DNA of 64,000 bases from Psychrobium sp051201665 (GTDB taxonomy: Bacteria; Pseudomonadota; Gammaproteobacteria; Enterobacterales; Psychrobiaceae), in contig NZ_CP179210.1 of assembly GCF_051201665.1 (NCBI RefSeq), forward strand, positions 3,348,001 through 3,412,000, read 5' to 3'. Positions 62,760 through 64,000 of this stretch are shown in pieces; within the stretch, counting starts at the first letter, position 1; every line of letters starts with the position of its first letter. The notes under the pieces are model-generated. The model made no database searches. It was not told where the DNA came from and was given only the letters and a program-made list of their open reading frames with translations. Made by a program: the position numbers and the translations under genes.

Positions 62760-64000
62760 TCACTTTGCAACATCTGTTGCGGTAATGACTGGTTCACTCA
62801 TATTTTTTTGAGAATTATTTACCACTGCCTGACGGCAATGACGCCCTTTACTTAATTTGTCACCAATAATGAGCAAACAAGGTGTTAAAAACAGCGTTAA
62901 TAACGTCGCGAAACTCAAGCCACCAGCAATGGCACTTGAAAGCTGAGTCCACCATTGTGTCGATGGCGCGCCAAAACTAATATTACGTCCCACCAAATCA
63001 ATGTTCATTGCTAATACCATTGGCATCAAGCCAAGTACTGTCGTTACCGCGGTTAGCAATACCGGACGTAAGCGCAAGCTACCAGTAATCAACGCTGCAT
63101 CATAAGGATTATGACCTTTGCGGCGTAAATCGTTGTAACAATCAATCAAAACGATATTGTTGTTCACCACGATACCAGCGAGCGCAATTATGCCTACCCC
63201 CACCATTACGATGCCAAAGGTTTGCCCTGTCACTAATAAACCAAGTAATACACCCGCTGTTGAGAACACAATAGCTGAAAGTACCAACATCGTTTGATAA
63301 AAACTATTAAATTGCGTGACCAAAATAAGCGCCATTAAGAAGATAGCAATTAAGAACGCCGAGCCTAAGAAGGCACCCGTTTCTTCTTGCTGTTCTTGCT
63401 CACCTTTAAACTTAAAGCGAATATCTAGTGGAAATTTCTCTGCTTTAAGCTTTTCGCCCATTTGAATAACCAAATCATTGAGTAAATAACCCGGAGCAGG
63501 TTCAGCTTGAATCGTCACAACGCGGCGACTATCAACACGGTTCACCGTACTCGTTTTATTCGCAGGCTCTAACGTTACAAAGTTAGACAGCGGCACTAAG
63601 CCTTGAACGGTATTGATTTTCAGCTGTAATAGTTGATCTAAACTACGTTGTTCACGTGGGAACCTAATGCGAATATCAACTTCATCATCGGATGTGTCAG
63701 GGCGAAACTCTGCTGCTTTAATACCGTTAGTCACCATTTGCACGGCATTGCCAATAACACTAATGTTAGCGCCATAGCGACCCGCTTCTTCGCGATTCAC
63801 ATTTAAACGCCATTCGATACCTGGTAATGGACGATTATCTTCAACCGCTTCAAAGCCGCCCATATCAACCATGGTTTGACGAATTTTAGCCACTGTCGCG
63901 TAGATATTTTTGTTATCTAAACCACTCACCAATAACTTAAATGGTTTGCCTTGCACAGGGCCATCGTCAGCCTTTTTAAACTCTAGTTGCACACCAGCGA
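62760..64000 (-). CDS. RND efflux pump permease, C-terminal part (5' end beyond window)
   Basis: At least 413 residues, open to the window edge; the N-terminal part and the other domains lie outside. The visible part covers the second periplasmic loop (ISVIGNAVQMVTNGIKAAEF) and the last six helices, including VGVGIIALAGIVVNNNIVLIDCYNDL and LITGSLRLRPVLLTAVTTVLG typical of the HAE-type pump. It ends in a non-conserved polar tail (SKGRHCRQAVVNNSQK). A paralogue of the 21.8-25 kb pump but not identical: here the TM11-like motif lacks the paired acidic residues seen there. Confidence 0.85.
   Translation of the reverse strand, partial: AGVQLEFKKADDGPVQGKPFKLLVSGLDNKNIYATVAKIRQTMVDMGGFEAVEDNRPLPGIEWRLNVNREEAGRYGANISVIGNAVQMVTNGIKAAEFRPDTSDDEVDIRIRFPREQRSLDQLLQLKINTVQGLVPLSNFVTLEPANKTSTVNRVDSRRVVTIQAEPAPGYLLNDLVIQMGEKLKAEKFPLDIRFKFKGEQEQQEETGAFLGSAFLIAIFLMALILVTQFNSFYQTMLVLSAIVFSTAGVLLGLLVTGQTFGIVMVGVGIIALAGIVVNNNIVLIDCYNDLRRKGHNPYDAALITGSLRLRPVLLTAVTTVLGLMPMVLAMNIDLVGRNISFGAPSTQWWTQLSSAIAGGLSFATLLTLFLTPCLLIIGDKLSKGRHCRQAVVNNSQKNMSEPVITATDVAK

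Overview
The window is 64 kb of chromosome from a low-GC marine gammaproteobacterium. It is most like the Alteromonadales, and a Colwellia/Thalassotalea-type organism is my inference. The basis is the Na+-type flagellar stator pomA-pomB, the fldB/xerD pairing, the xseB-ispA-dxs order, a complete Entner-Doudoroff operon with a HexR-like operator, and palindromic intergenic repeats of the kind common in that order. I see no rRNA, tRNA, CRISPR array or prophage. Most genes are housekeeping genes. The unusual content is in repeats, broken genes and a few accessory loci.

Layout. 1-1857: 5' part of a TonB-dependent receptor gene. 2.2-4.9 kb: rlmG, a YajG-like lipoprotein, a periplasmic cyclophilin and a small protein. 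5.2-10.7 kb: ampG, yajQ, a VanZ-like protein, panE, a lipoprotein and an RhlE-type helicase. 11-14.3 kb: thiI and pomA-pomB. 14.5-17.5 kb: xseB-ispA-dxs. 17.5-20.4 kb: xerD, fldB, srmB. 20.7-25 kb: an RND efflux pair. 25-26.3 kb: purU and two gene fragments. 26.3-33.4 kb: gap-atl-zwf-pgl-edd-glk-eda, apparently one operon. 33.8-36.3 kb: a bufferin locus (bufA2, bufB, bufC). 36.4-43.7 kb: a voltage-gated-type ion channel, a J-domain protein, an IS3 remnant, an Atm1-type ABC exporter and an NSS transporter. 43.9-47.4 kb: a YkgJ-like protein, chrA, an ArsR regulator and a SIMPL protein. 47.7-52.3 kb: a molybdenum hydroxylase cluster (xdhC, mocA, iorA, iorB) that is visibly decaying. 52.4-60.9 kb: a Gre-like factor, a phosphoesterase lipoprotein, a c-type-heme chemoreceptor, a CYTH protein, argP/argO and ybiT. 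61-62.4 kb: an IS4-family element. 62.8-64 kb: 3' part of an RND pump gene.

At least four families of short palindromic, MITE-like elements are scattered through the window. Family A (159-162 bp, ends ATACCAATTGCATTAA) has six copies. Family B (TACCC...GGGTA ends, about 265-311 bp, flanked by TA) has two good copies, one degenerate copy and one collapsed remnant. Families C and D have one copy each. They matter for gene function: one B copy splits xdhC, another separates bufA2 from bufBC, two A copies run into the 5' ends of genes, and a collapsed B copy appears to act as a terminator.

The most interesting loci are as follows. (1) The bufferin precursor carries two tandem six-cysteine modules and a lipobox-like signal. 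(2) The molybdenum hydroxylase locus carries a repeat insertion in xdhC and two in-frame stops in iorB. (3) A HexR-type palindrome stands in front of gap at the head of a seven-gene sugar-catabolism operon that includes an alkyltransferase-like DNA-repair gene. (4) A chemoreceptor has a CXXCH haem site in its sensor domain. (5) A bacterial channel has an extra-acidic selectivity filter.
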